A DNA stretch of 64,000 bases from Stenotrophomonas sp. ZAC14D1_NAIMI4_1 (GTDB lineage Bacteria > Pseudomonadota > Gammaproteobacteria > Xanthomonadales > Xanthomonadaceae), in the NCBI RefSeq assembly GCF_003086775.1, contig NZ_CP026001.1, forward strand, positions 3,748,125 to 3,812,124, given 5' to 3'. Below the pieces are notes generated by a model. It searched no databases and was not told the DNA's origin. It was given only the letters and a program-made list of their open reading frames with translations. Shown here piece after piece: positions 10,322 through 17,937 of this stretch. Each line of letters begins with the position of its first letter. The stretch's first letter is position 1. The position numbers and the translations under genes are program-made.

Positions 10322-10912
10322 TCATGCGCCGAATTCCACTTCGACATGGCCATGCACGCTGCGGAAGGCAGCGTCGGCGGCATCGATCACCTGCTGTTCC
10401 TGCTCGGCCGACAGCGGCACCGCGTCCAGCGCCGCCGTGAACTCGCGCCAGTGGCGGGCGGCGCCATCGGGGTGTGCCGCCAGGTGGCGGGCGCCGAAAT
10501 CACGGTCCAGGCCCAGCGCGGCGGCCATCTTGTACAGCACCGTGCCGCCCAGGTTGGAGCCTTCGGCCACGTACAGCCAGCCCAGCGCGGCCGGCAGCGG
10601 CAGGTCCGCAGCCAACGGCGCGATGTCCTGGCCCGGCAGGGTCTGCTCGAGATCCTGCAGGTCGTTGCGCACCTGCTGCAGGCGGCGGCGTTCGTGCAGG
10701 GCCGGCAGCAGTGCGTCCAGTGCGGGGCTGGCATAGAGCGCATCAATGCTGCGGTGGAAACGGTACTGCACGCGCAGGAAGCGGGCGAAGTTGCCACGGT
10801 CGGCGAAGATGTCGCCGGCCATGATGCGCTTGTCGAGCGCGCCATGGCTGTCACGGGTGGCGGCCTTCAGGCGCACGCTGCGGCTGTCGTCGGGGGAAGT
10901 TGTCGCGGTCAT
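10322..10912 (-). CDS. hemO: Biliverdin-producing heme oxygenase
   Basis: Opens the heme ring to biliverdin, releasing iron in the cytoplasm. The 196-residue reading starts MTATTSPDDSRSVRLKAATR; the probable proximal heme-ligand His is in TRDSHGALDKRIM (about residues 19-31). WLYVAEGSNLGGTVLYKMAA is the Gly-rich distal helix region typical of bacterial heme oxygenases. The ATG at 10912 lacks a good ribosome-binding site and an in-frame ATG at 10942 is the alternative. It heads a minus-strand set with the DUF454 gene, exbB, exbD and tonB and lies near a sigma/FecR/receptor system, which points to iron recovery from heme rather than phytochrome chromophore supply. Confidence 0.88.
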   Translation of the reverse strand: MTATTSPDDSRSVRLKAATRDSHGALDKRIMAGDIFADRGNFARFLRVQYRFHRSIDALYASPALDALLPALHERRRLQQVRNDLQDLEQTLPGQDIAPLAADLPLPAALGWLYVAEGSNLGGTVLYKMAAALGLDRDFGARHLAAHPDGAARHWREFTAALDAVPLSAEQEQQVIDAADAAFRSVHGHVEVEFGA

Positions 10913-11021
10913 CGGGGGGTGCCAGGGGGAAGCGTCGATCATGAGACGTGCCACGAGGGGGTTCCCCCAAGGCGGCATGCGCCGATAATGCAGCTTACCT
11001 TTCCCCTCCAGGCAGCATCCG

Positions 11022-11279
11022 ATGATCACCACCGAACCGAGCATGACCAACCTGTTCCTGCAGCTGGGCCTGGACGCCAGCGCCGAGGCCATTGCCGGGT
11101 TCATCGCCGGCCACCAGCTGGCCAACGGCGTGGAAGTGGCCGATGCCGCGTACTGGAGCGATGCGCAGCGCCAGTTCCTGGCCGAATCGCTGCAGGCCGA
11201 TGCAGCCTGGAGCACCGTGGTGGACGAACTGAATGAAGCGCTGCACGAAGACGCGGTGAAGGCCGCGACCGGGCGGTAA
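11022..11279 (+). CDS. DUF2789 family protein
   Basis: A short acidic cytoplasmic protein of 85 residues (78 if the ATG at 11043 is used). The core MTNLFLQLGLDASAEAIAGF ... LANGVEVADAAYWSDAQRQFL matches the DUF2789 pattern of a small helical protein seen in many Gammaproteobacteria. No function is established. It points away from the heme oxygenase and is followed within 20 bp by a strong hairpin, so it is probably monocistronic. Confidence 0.8.
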   Translation: MITTEPSMTNLFLQLGLDASAEAIAGFIAGHQLANGVEVADAAYWSDAQRQFLAESLQADAAWSTVVDELNEALHEDAVKAATGR

Positions 11280-11298
11280 GCGCGCCCTGCAGCCCTGC

Positions 11299-11345
11299 CG
11301 GGGTCGGAGCCCTTTCCGCTGGAAAGGGATCCGACCCCGGTTTTT
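11299..11345 (+). terminator. Terminator hairpin of the GTCGGATCC repeat family
   Basis: CGGGGTCGGAGCCCTTTCC pairs with GGAAAGGGATCCGACCCCG around GCT, then GTTTTT. The two arms differ at one base pair (GGAGCC against GGATCC). Further copies of this hairpin occur at 30472, 42859, 44334 and 46957. Confidence 0.85.
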
Positions 11346-11347
11346 CA

Positions 11348-11370
11348 GTAGATCCACGCCATGCGTGGAT
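11348..11370 (+). repeat. SMAG element after the TonB-dependent receptor gene
   Basis: GTAGATCCACGCC-type element six bases past the receptor's stop and three bases after the hairpin's T run. Confidence 0.92.
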
Positions 11371-11376
11371 GGCCGG

Positions 11377-14292
11377 TCAGTACTTCCAGGTCAACGCCAG
11401 GCGCGCGGTGCGGCCCGGGGCCGGCATCACGCCCAGGGCCAGCGGGTCCAGGTAGTAGCGGTCGGTCAGGTTGTCGACGTTGGCTTCCACCGACAGCTGG
11501 TCGTTGAAGCTCCAGCTGGCGAACACGTCCACCAGGGTGGTCGGCCGGTACAGCTGCTGGATCGCCGACAGGCCGACGTTCCATTCCTTGTCCAGCTTGC
11601 TGATCGGGCCGGCGTTGTGGACCACGCGGGTACCGAAGGTCAGCCGCTCGTCGAACAGGCGCGAACCGACGGTCAGGTTGACCATGTAGCGCGGCGGGTT
11701 CTGCGTGTTCGAGTACGAACCCTCGAATCCACCATCGACGCAGTCGGGCGTGTTGGCCAGTTCCTCGATCCTGCGCTGCACGCCATAGGCGCGACGCTCG
11801 GCGGCGATGTCCGGTGCGCAGGTCTTGGCCTTGAAGTAGTAGTGCGCCGACAGGTCGGCGAACAGCTTGCCGCTGTCATAGCTGGACTGGAACTCCAGGC
11901 CCGACACCTTGAACTGGTCGACGTTGCGGATCAGGCCGGCCGACAGCGTGCGGTAATCGCGGGTGATCAGGTCGTCGATGCGGGTATCGAAGTAGGCCAG
12001 CTTCAGCGCCAGGCGGTCACCGGCGATGAACAGGTCGTGGCGGATGGTGCTGGCGCCCAGTTCCCAGCTGCGCGCACGTTCGGGCTTGAGTTCGGCCACC
12101 GGTTTGGCCGCGGTGAACAGCCCCAGGGTGGTCTCGAACAGGCTCGGCAGCTTGGTGCCTTCGGCGTACTTCAGGTAGACCATGCTGTCTTCGCTGAAGC
12201 GGAAGGCGACGCTGGCGGTCGGCGAGAAGGCGCTGTCGCGGCGGCGGATCGGCTTGGACCAGGTCCAGCTGACCGGCACTTCCAGGTCTTCGGCATCATC
12301 GGCGTCGTAGAAGTTCCAGCCGCCGATGTCGGCCACGGTACCGCGCTCGTAGGGCGAGGCCAGCAGCGAGTCCTGGGTGAAGTTGCCGTTGGCATCGGGG
12401 TACCAGTTCAGCAGGGCGATGCGCTTGGCCCGCCACGACGGCAGGCTCGGGTCGCCGTTGAGCAGTTCGGTGTAGCGGTACTGGCCCTGTACCTCGTACT
12501 TGTCCGGGGTGGCCAGGCGGTTGCGGTCGTGCACGTCCACGCGGTTCCAGCGGCCACCGGCCTGCACTTCCCAATGCTCGTCCGGCGCCCACTTCAGCGA
12601 GGCCACGGCACTGTATTCCTTGCGCTCGGCGTTGCGCAGGAAGCGGTTGTTGACCAGGTCATCGTGCATGATCGGGCCGGAGCTGCCCGGCGCGATGTCC
12701 TCGTCGCTGTAGGCCAGGCCATAGTCGAGGGTGAAGCGGCCGGCGCCGGTCTCGAAGATCGAGGTGTTGCTGGCGTCCAGGCCGAAGCGCTTCTGCCGCA
12801 GCGGATTGCGGTAGGCGTCCTTGTAGCCGGGGTTGCCGCTGAAGCTCGGTGCGTCGTACCACTCGGTGCGGCGGTCGTAGTACCACGGGGTGATGCCGGT
12901 CAGGTTGTTGTACATCACGCTGTCGGTATCGGTGTACCAGGCGTTGATGCGCAGGTCGACCTTGTCGCTGTCCGGGTTGAAGCGGTAGCGCGCGCTGTAG
13001 CTGTCCATGTCGACGTGGCCCGGGTCCCACTGCGGCACGCGGTCGCGGTCCACGCGGATGATCTGCGAGGCCATGATCTCGCCCGCCGTGCCTTCATAGC
13101 GGCGGTAGCCCAGCTCCAGGGTCTGCACATCATCGATGCGCCAGGTGCCCTTGAGCAGCGCCGACTTCGACCGCGAGGACGTGTTGAACACTTCCGTGCG
13201 CGGCGGGTTCAGCGGTGCCAGCGTGCGCCGCGTCTGCGGAAAATCGTCGTAGCCGTGCTTGCCCGCGAAGTAGTTGCCGTTGTCGCGATACGCATAGGCG
13301 GCGACCAGGTCGAAGCGATCCCAATGGCCGGCGGCGGCGACGTTGAAGAACTGGCTGCCACTGGCGCCACGGTCGGTGCGCGGTGCGGCGTCGTAGCCCG
13401 GCAGGTTGTTGGCGCTGTTGTTGGCCAGGCCGCCACGCACGCGTACGCCGACATCGCGGCCTTCGCGCAGGACGTCATCGACGTTCAACGTCTCCATTTC
13501 CACCACGCCACCGATGCCGCCGGAGGCGTTGGCCTGCAGGCTCGGGCCCTTGGTGATGGTCAGCCGCGAGATCAGGTCAGGGTCCAGGTAGGTGCGCTGC
13601 GACTGGCCGGCGTAGCCACGGTAGGTGTCCATGCTGGACTGGCCGCCGTCGATGATGACCGGCACGCGGCTCTGCCCCTGGATGCCGCGGATGTTGACGT
13701 CGAAGCCGTTGCCCACGCGCGGATCGCCCGCAGTGACGCCGGCCACGCCCTTGACGATGTCGCCGTTGGACGTGCCGCGGAAGCGTTCCAGCTGGGTACG
13801 GTTGATCGTGGTGGTGGAACCGACGCTGCGGTAGCTGTCGAGCAGGCGCGCTTCATCGCTGACCGCACCGCCTTCGATGTGCTCGCCGGACACGCTCAGC
13901 GTGTCGGTGACGATGACGCCGCTGCCAGCCTGTGCCGGCGCCGCTTCCAGCGTCACCGCGTCGCTGCCGACCCGCCGCGCGACCAGGCCGCTGCCCTGCA
14001 GCAGGCGCGACAGTGCATCACTGGCCGACAGCGTGCCGCTGACCGCCTGCGAGGTGACACCGTTGCCGAGCGTGGCCGGATAGGCCACCTGCACGCCGGA
14101 CTGGCGCATGTAGGCGCGCAGCGCGCCATCCAGCGGCTGGGCAGGAATGTCGAAGCGCAGCAGCGCGGCGGGCGCGGTGGTGCTGGACTGGGCCAGCACG
14201 GTCGGCGCGGTGCCGGCCAGGCCAGCGGCGAGCAGGGCGATGCACAGACGGGACGGGCGCGGTGCGCGGCCCGGACGACGGAAGTCGGACAT
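11377..14292 (-). CDS. TonB-dependent receptor with N-terminal signalling domain, probable heme receptor
   Basis: Outer-membrane active transporter of 971 residues. After a signal peptide (LCIALLAAGLAGTAPTVLA) comes an STN domain (LRFDIPAQPLDGALRAYMRQ ... DALSRLLQGSGL) that contacts FecR, then a plug (GDIVKGVAGVTAGD, NIRGIQGQSRVPVIIDGG) and a 22-strand barrel ending in the aromatic LALTWKY. Where hemoglobin receptors carry FRAP and NPNL, this protein reads TKLPSLFE and AELKPE. The adjacent fecR and ECF sigma genes upstream, and hemO/tonB downstream on the same strand, argue for a regulated heme or heme-protein receptor. Substrate is inferred, not shown. The ATG at 14292 precedes the signal peptide; longer frames are not plausible. 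Confidence 0.87.
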   Translation of the reverse strand: MSDFRRPGRAPRPSRLCIALLAAGLAGTAPTVLAQSSTTAPAALLRFDIPAQPLDGALRAYMRQSGVQVAYPATLGNGVTSQAVSGTLSASDALSRLLQGSGLVARRVGSDAVTLEAAPAQAGSGVIVTDTLSVSGEHIEGGAVSDEARLLDSYRSVGSTTTINRTQLERFRGTSNGDIVKGVAGVTAGDPRVGNGFDVNIRGIQGQSRVPVIIDGGQSSMDTYRGYAGQSQRTYLDPDLISRLTITKGPSLQANASGGIGGVVEMETLNVDDVLREGRDVGVRVRGGLANNSANNLPGYDAAPRTDRGASGSQFFNVAAAGHWDRFDLVAAYAYRDNGNYFAGKHGYDDFPQTRRTLAPLNPPRTEVFNTSSRSKSALLKGTWRIDDVQTLELGYRRYEGTAGEIMASQIIRVDRDRVPQWDPGHVDMDSYSARYRFNPDSDKVDLRINAWYTDTDSVMYNNLTGITPWYYDRRTEWYDAPSFSGNPGYKDAYRNPLRQKRFGLDASNTSIFETGAGRFTLDYGLAYSDEDIAPGSSGPIMHDDLVNNRFLRNAERKEYSAVASLKWAPDEHWEVQAGGRWNRVDVHDRNRLATPDKYEVQGQYRYTELLNGDPSLPSWRAKRIALLNWYPDANGNFTQDSLLASPYERGTVADIGGWNFYDADDAEDLEVPVSWTWSKPIRRRDSAFSPTASVAFRFSEDSMVYLKYAEGTKLPSLFETTLGLFTAAKPVAELKPERARSWELGASTIRHDLFIAGDRLALKLAYFDTRIDDLITRDYRTLSAGLIRNVDQFKVSGLEFQSSYDSGKLFADLSAHYYFKAKTCAPDIAAERRAYGVQRRIEELANTPDCVDGGFEGSYSNTQNPPRYMVNLTVGSRLFDERLTFGTRVVHNAGPISKLDKEWNVGLSAIQQLYRPTTLVDVFASWSFNDQLSVEANVDNLTDRYYLDPLALGVMPAPGRTARLALTWKY

Positions 14293-14427
14293 GGGAAACC
14301 TGTGAGGGGAACGGAGCCGCGGGCGCGGCGTCATCCGCGCGGGGCGCGGACACAACGACGTACGTGGCGGCGGCGGGTACGTTCGCTGGTAGGACGAATG
14401 GGGCGCGGGGAACCCCAAGGCCGATTC

Positions 14428-14450
14428 ATCCACGCATGGCGTGGATCTAC
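14428..14450 (-). repeat. SMAG element supplying the fecR stop codon
   Basis: Minus-strand copy: GTAG at 14450-14447. The in-frame TAG ends fecR (CAC-CGG-TAG), so the element's head faces the gene's 3' end. Confidence 0.93.
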
Positions 14451-15403
14451 CGGTGGACGATGGCTACGCCCAAGGGCAGGCGGGTGACCTGCAGGCCCGC
14501 GGTCGCGGCCAGCGTGTCCAGCGCCTGTTCCGGCTGGTCGATGCGCAGGGCCGCGCTGACTGCCGGCAGGTGCGACAGGTCACCGCGCACGAAGGTCGGG
14601 CCACGGCGATAGCGGCCCACCTCCTGCACGGCATCGACCACCGTGGCGTCATCCAGCAGCAGCTCGCCCTGGCGCCAAGCGCCGACGCGGTCGGCAGCCA
14701 CGTCCGCCAGGCGGGTCACGCCGCTGTGTGCGCCGTACATCGCGCGCTGCCCCACCTGCAGGTAGGTCCAGCCGCCATCGATCGGGTTGGCCACGCGCAC
14801 CCGTCCCTGCCCCACTTCGGTTTCCACAGTGCTGTCATGGCGGGCGACGGTGAACGCGGTGGAGATGTCTTCGACCACGCCATTGCCGGCGGCCACGCTG
14901 AAGCGGCGCTGCGCATCCGGGGTCACCTCGAACCAGGCGCGACCCTGCAGCAGCTCGATACGGCGGGCGCGTGCATCGAAGTGCACGGCAATGGCGCTGT
15001 CGGCATCGAGCACCGCACGGCTGCCGTCGGGCAGCTGCACCGCCTGCACCTGGTGGTTGCTGCGATGGTCGGCCTGCAGGCGCAGCCAGGCGTCGGGGGC
15101 GGTTACCAGCAGCGCCAGAGCGGCGGCGGCGGCCCAGTGCAGGCGGCGACGGGAACGCACACGCCCACGCGCCACTGGAAGCGTTGCGGCTGTGGCCGCT
15201 GCCACCGGCGATGCGCCGAGGCTGCGCCACAGGCGCCGTTCGTGCTCGAAGGCACGACGATGCCCTGGCTGCGCCAGCCACTGCTCGAACGCCTGCATGC
15301 GCGCATCGCTGTGCTCGCCGGACGCCAGGAACACGATCCAGTCCCGGGCCTGTTCGGCCACGGGGTCGTCTGCGCGGGCGCTGGAAGGAGAGTGCGGGCT
15401 CAT
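14447..15403 (-). CDS. fecR: FecR-type anti-sigma/sigma regulator
   Basis: Inner-membrane protein of 318 residues relaying receptor occupancy to the ECF sigma factor. The N-terminal DUF4880-like segment (AEQARDWIVFLASGEHS ... FEQWLAQPGHRRAFEHERRLW) is cytoplasmic. A single membrane helix (LHWAAAAALALLVTAPDAWL, about 88-107) follows, then the periplasmic FecR domain (VQLPDGSRAVLDADSAIAVH, GRAWFEVTPDAQRRFSV). The C-terminal part ends LPLGVAIVHR. It lies between the sigma gene and the receptor in the classical FecI-FecR-FecA order. The TAG stop lies in a SMAG element. Confidence 0.92.
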   Translation of the reverse strand: MSPHSPSSARADDPVAEQARDWIVFLASGEHSDARMQAFEQWLAQPGHRRAFEHERRLWRSLGASPVAAATAATLPVARGRVRSRRRLHWAAAAALALLVTAPDAWLRLQADHRSNHQVQAVQLPDGSRAVLDADSAIAVHFDARARRIELLQGRAWFEVTPDAQRRFSVAAGNGVVEDISTAFTVARHDSTVETEVGQGRVRVANPIDGGWTYLQVGQRAMYGAHSGVTRLADVAADRVGAWRQGELLLDDATVVDAVQEVGRYRRGPTFVRGDLSHLPAVSAALRIDQPEQALDTLAATAGLQVTRLPLGVAIVHR

Positions 15404-15506
15404 CGGCTGGCAGGCGGGCGCGGTCAGGCGCAGTGGAAAGGACGGAACCGCACTGCGGCCCGTGGATCAAGACGTTCGTCGTGCAGCGGCCCCCAAGGGC
15501 GATTGA

Positions 15507-16007
15507 TCATCGACCCTCGCGGGCCCAGGCCAACCGGGCCAGGGCGCTGCGCACGTGGTTTTCCACCGTGGTGACCGACACTCCCAGGCGGCGGGCGATC
15601 TCGGCCTGGGTCAGCCCCTGCAGCCGGTTGAGGCGGAAGATGGTGCGGGTCGGCTCGGGCAGGTGCCCGGCGGCATCCAGCACCCGCTGCAGCTCATCCT
15701 GGGCCATCACCTGATCCTCGGTGGACACCTCGTCCTCCTCCTGCCACAGGTAGTGCTCGGCCAGCAGGCGGTTGCGGCGCGTCGACTCGCGGCCATGGTC
15801 GGTGGCCAGGTTGATCGCCAGGCGGTACAGGTAGGCCCGTGGGTTGTCGATGCACTGCTGGTTGTCGACACCACGCGCCTTGAACCAGACCGCCTGGATC
15901 ACATCCTCGGCACCACTGTCGCCGCCGAGGATGCGCTGCACCCGGCGCAGCAGCGCCGGCCGTTCACGGATCAGCAGTTCGGTGAGGGTGGCGGCATTGG
16001 AAGGCAT
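15507..16007 (-). CDS. ECF sigma factor, FecI-like
   Basis: A 166-residue RNA polymerase sigma factor with region 2 (RVQRILGGDSGAEDVIQAVW, NPRAYLYRLAINLATDH) and region 4 (RTIFRLNRLQGLTQAEIARRL, SVTTVENHVRSALARL). It should direct transcription of the neighbouring receptor gene when FecR signals ligand. The ATG at 16007 has only a modest upstream site. A Fur-box-like sequence lies about 50 bp upstream, which would restrict expression to iron starvation, consistent with a heme/iron signalling operon. The family is clear; the regulon is inferred. Confidence 0.92.
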   Translation of the reverse strand: MPSNAATLTELLIRERPALLRRVQRILGGDSGAEDVIQAVWFKARGVDNQQCIDNPRAYLYRLAINLATDHGRESTRRNRLLAEHYLWQEEDEVSTEDQVMAQDELQRVLDAAGHLPEPTRTIFRLNRLQGLTQAEIARRLGVSVTTVENHVRSALARLAWAREGR

Positions 16008-16052
16008 GCGCGGAGGACGGGACAGACGGGGGCGGCGCGCATGCTACTCCGT

Positions 16053-16076
16053 AAATGCGAATCAGTCACGTTTGCA
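16053..16076 (-). promoter_or_regulatory. Possible Fur box upstream of the ECF sigma gene
   Basis: AATGCGAATCAGTCACGTTT contains the AATGCGAAT half-site commonly seen in Xanthomonadaceae Fur boxes with a weaker second half. It sits 46-69 bp upstream of the sigma start. Match is partial. Confidence 0.35.
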
Positions 16077-16089
16077 TCGATTGCCGGGC

Positions 16090-16569
16090 CTACAGGCAAT
16101 CGACCAGCGCGTCGTAGACACTGGTCGAGGCACCGGGCAGTGGCACGTCGATGGAATCCCGAGGCGGCACCGTTTCCAGCGCGTGCAGCAGGCTCTCCAG
16201 GGGCGTGCCCTCCGCCAGCGGCAGCACGCAGGCATAACTGCGCAGATCCACCTCGATGCTGCCGTCATCCAGCACCGAGGTGTTGCTGCCCGCGAACGTC
16301 CAGGTGCAACCCGCCACCTGGCCACTGGCCCGCTCCACCGAACAGCGCAGGCGCATGGCCTGCAGGTTGTAGTACTCGCCTTCGCAGAAGGTGTCGCCGC
16401 AGACGTCGTCGAAGCCGGCCACCAGTGCACGTTCAACGCCGCGGAAGCGCTCCCAGCCACTGCCCTGGTCCGGATACAGCCGCGCATCGACGTAACGGTC
16501 CCCGGCGAGGGCGGGCACGCCCGCCAGGAACAGTGGCAGGCCGATCATCCATCCCAGGACGCGCATCAT
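16090..16569 (-). CDS. Secreted six-cysteine protein, paralog A
   Basis: The 159-residue product has a signal peptide (MMRVLGWMIGLPLFLAGVPALA, cleavage before GDRYVD). The mature chain has six cysteines (DDVCGDTFC, LRCSVER, AGCTW, YACVL and the final VDCL) that align one-for-one with those of the next gene, implying three conserved disulfides in the periplasm. The shared motif is W-x-RF ... GFD-x-(V/I)C-x-DT-x-C. No known domain recognised. The start overlaps the stop of paralog B (ATGA) and has GGGAGG upstream, so translation is coupled. Confidence 0.8.
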   Translation of the reverse strand: MMRVLGWMIGLPLFLAGVPALAGDRYVDARLYPDQGSGWERFRGVERALVAGFDDVCGDTFCEGEYYNLQAMRLRCSVERASGQVAGCTWTFAGSNTSVLDDGSIEVDLRSYACVLPLAEGTPLESLLHALETVPPRDSIDVPLPGASTSVYDALVDCL

Positions 16570-17063
16570 TGCACCCTCCCATGGTTGCCTGGCCCCTGCA
16601 GGCACCCCAGCAGACCGTCAAACAGGCCCCGGCCCAGGCCGGGGAATGGCGCCTCCACCCCGTCCGGCCCCGACAGCACCGCGTGGAACTCTTCCACCGG
16701 TACGCCCGGCTGCAGGTCCACAGGACAGACCCAGCGGCCATTGTCCACCTCCACTTCGCCGGTATCCGGCTGCACGCGCAGCTCGCTGGCGGCCACCACC
16801 CAGGCGCAGCGGTCGACCACGCCGGCCTGCCGCTGCACCGCGCAGCGCACCTGCATCACCCGGTAGTTGGTGTAGTCACCGGCGCAGATCGTATCGGCGC
16901 AGATCCGGTCAAACCCCTGCATCAGGGCAGCTTCCAGGTCGTAGAAGCGGTCCCAGTTGGCCTCGCTGGTGGGGAAATCGATCAGATCGACATGGCTGCC
17001 GGCAAGCGCCGGCGGGGTAACGGACAACAGGACGGCAAGGCCACAGCAGCGTATCCAGGTCAT
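16566..17063 (-). CDS. Secreted six-cysteine protein, paralog B
   Basis: The 165-residue product starts MTWIRCCGLAVLLSVTPPALA, a signal peptide, after a GAGGAA site 7 bases upstream. The mature part reads NWDRFYDLEAALMQGFDRIC and DTICAGDYTNYRVMQVRC, which parallels WERFRGVERALVAGFDDVC and DTFCEGEYYNLQAMRLRC of paralog A. All six mature cysteines correspond. The two genes are therefore a tandem duplication that has diverged to roughly one-third identity by eye. Function unknown; the location beside an iron-signalling system may be coincidental. Confidence 0.8.
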   Translation of the reverse strand: MTWIRCCGLAVLLSVTPPALAGSHVDLIDFPTSEANWDRFYDLEAALMQGFDRICADTICAGDYTNYRVMQVRCAVQRQAGVVDRCAWVVAASELRVQPDTGEVEVDNGRWVCPVDLQPGVPVEEFHAVLSGPDGVEAPFPGLGRGLFDGLLGCLQGPGNHGRVQ

Positions 17064-17249
17064 GGCGGCGTTCCTCGGGAATGAAGCCACAGCCTGCCCC
17101 GCCCCACGCACCGGCCCCATCGGGGAACCCCGCTCCGGCACCTCCGGCGGGGACCACTACGAAGGTCGGCGCTGCCCTACCCTGCACAGCGCCCGGCAAA
17201 GGCATAAAATGGTCAGCTATCCGTCCACATCCCCCACCTGGAGCACACC

Positions 17250-17786
17250 ATGGGTCTGGAACTCGTCTCGCCCGGCAAGAACCCGCCGGAAGAAATCAAC
17301 GTCATCATCGAGATCCCGAAGGACTCGGAGCCGGTGAAGTACGAAGTGGACAAGGAAACCGGCGCGATCTTCGTCGACCGCATCCTGTCGACCCCGATGC
17401 GCTACCCGTGCAACTACGGCTACGTGCCGAGCACCCTGTGCGGCGATGGCGACCCGGCCGACGTGCTGGTGGTGCTGCCGCTGCCGCTGGTCCCGGGCTC
17501 GGTCGTGCGCTGCCGTCCGGTCGGCGTGCTGAAGATGAGCGATGAAGCGGGCAGCGACGAGAAGATCCTGGCCGTGCCGGTCTCGAAGATCTTCAGCGGC
17601 TACGCCCATGTCGAAGACATCGCCCAGGTGTCCAGCCACTGGCTGGAGCGCATCGGCCACTTCTTCGAGCACTACAAGGACCTGGAAAAGGGCAAGTGGG
17701 TCAAGCTGGACGGTTGGGGTGGCGCGGCCGAGGCCAAGCAGATCCTGATCGAGGCGCACCAGCGCCACCTCGACAGCAAGGCCTGA
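17250..17786 (+). CDS. ppa: Inorganic pyrophosphatase, family I
   Basis: Soluble Mg2+-dependent enzyme hydrolysing PPi to two phosphates. The 178-residue protein has the family I signature DGDPADVLV (about 66-74). The other active-site residues also lie in recognisable context: KYEVDKETGAIFVDR, YPCNYGYVP, GWGGAAEAK. The length is typical of bacterial hexameric enzymes. The start is the ATG at 17250, after CACCTGGAGCACACC. A GC-rich hairpin (ATCGCTCCGG/CCGGAGCGAT) follows at 17798-17826. It competes with pfp and hppA for the same substrate. Confidence 0.97.
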   Translation: MGLELVSPGKNPPEEINVIIEIPKDSEPVKYEVDKETGAIFVDRILSTPMRYPCNYGYVPSTLCGDGDPADVLVVLPLPLVPGSVVRCRPVGVLKMSDEAGSDEKILAVPVSKIFSGYAHVEDIAQVSSHWLERIGHFFEHYKDLEKGKWVKLDGWGGAAEAKQILIEAHQRHLDSKA

Positions 17787-17937
17787 GCCTGAACAGGATC
17801 GCTCCGGTGCTGCGCGCCGGAGCGATGCTGGTCACGTTTCAACACTGCGGGCCATCACTGTTGGCGCCGTATTAGGTAAATTGCGTCACTTCACACGTCA
17901 TCGACGCACACCGTCGAGACAGCCAGGGGAATGTGTC

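Noticed and set aside
10940..11020. Fur box upstream of heme oxygenase
   Set aside because: Only one half-site (GATAATG) is visible; not enough to report as a feature.
11365..14487. Long plus-strand open frame of about 1040 codons
   Set aside because: It lies antisense to the TonB-dependent receptor gene and has a repetitive His/Gln/Val/Ala composition typical of antisense frames in high-GC DNA, with no recognisable motif.
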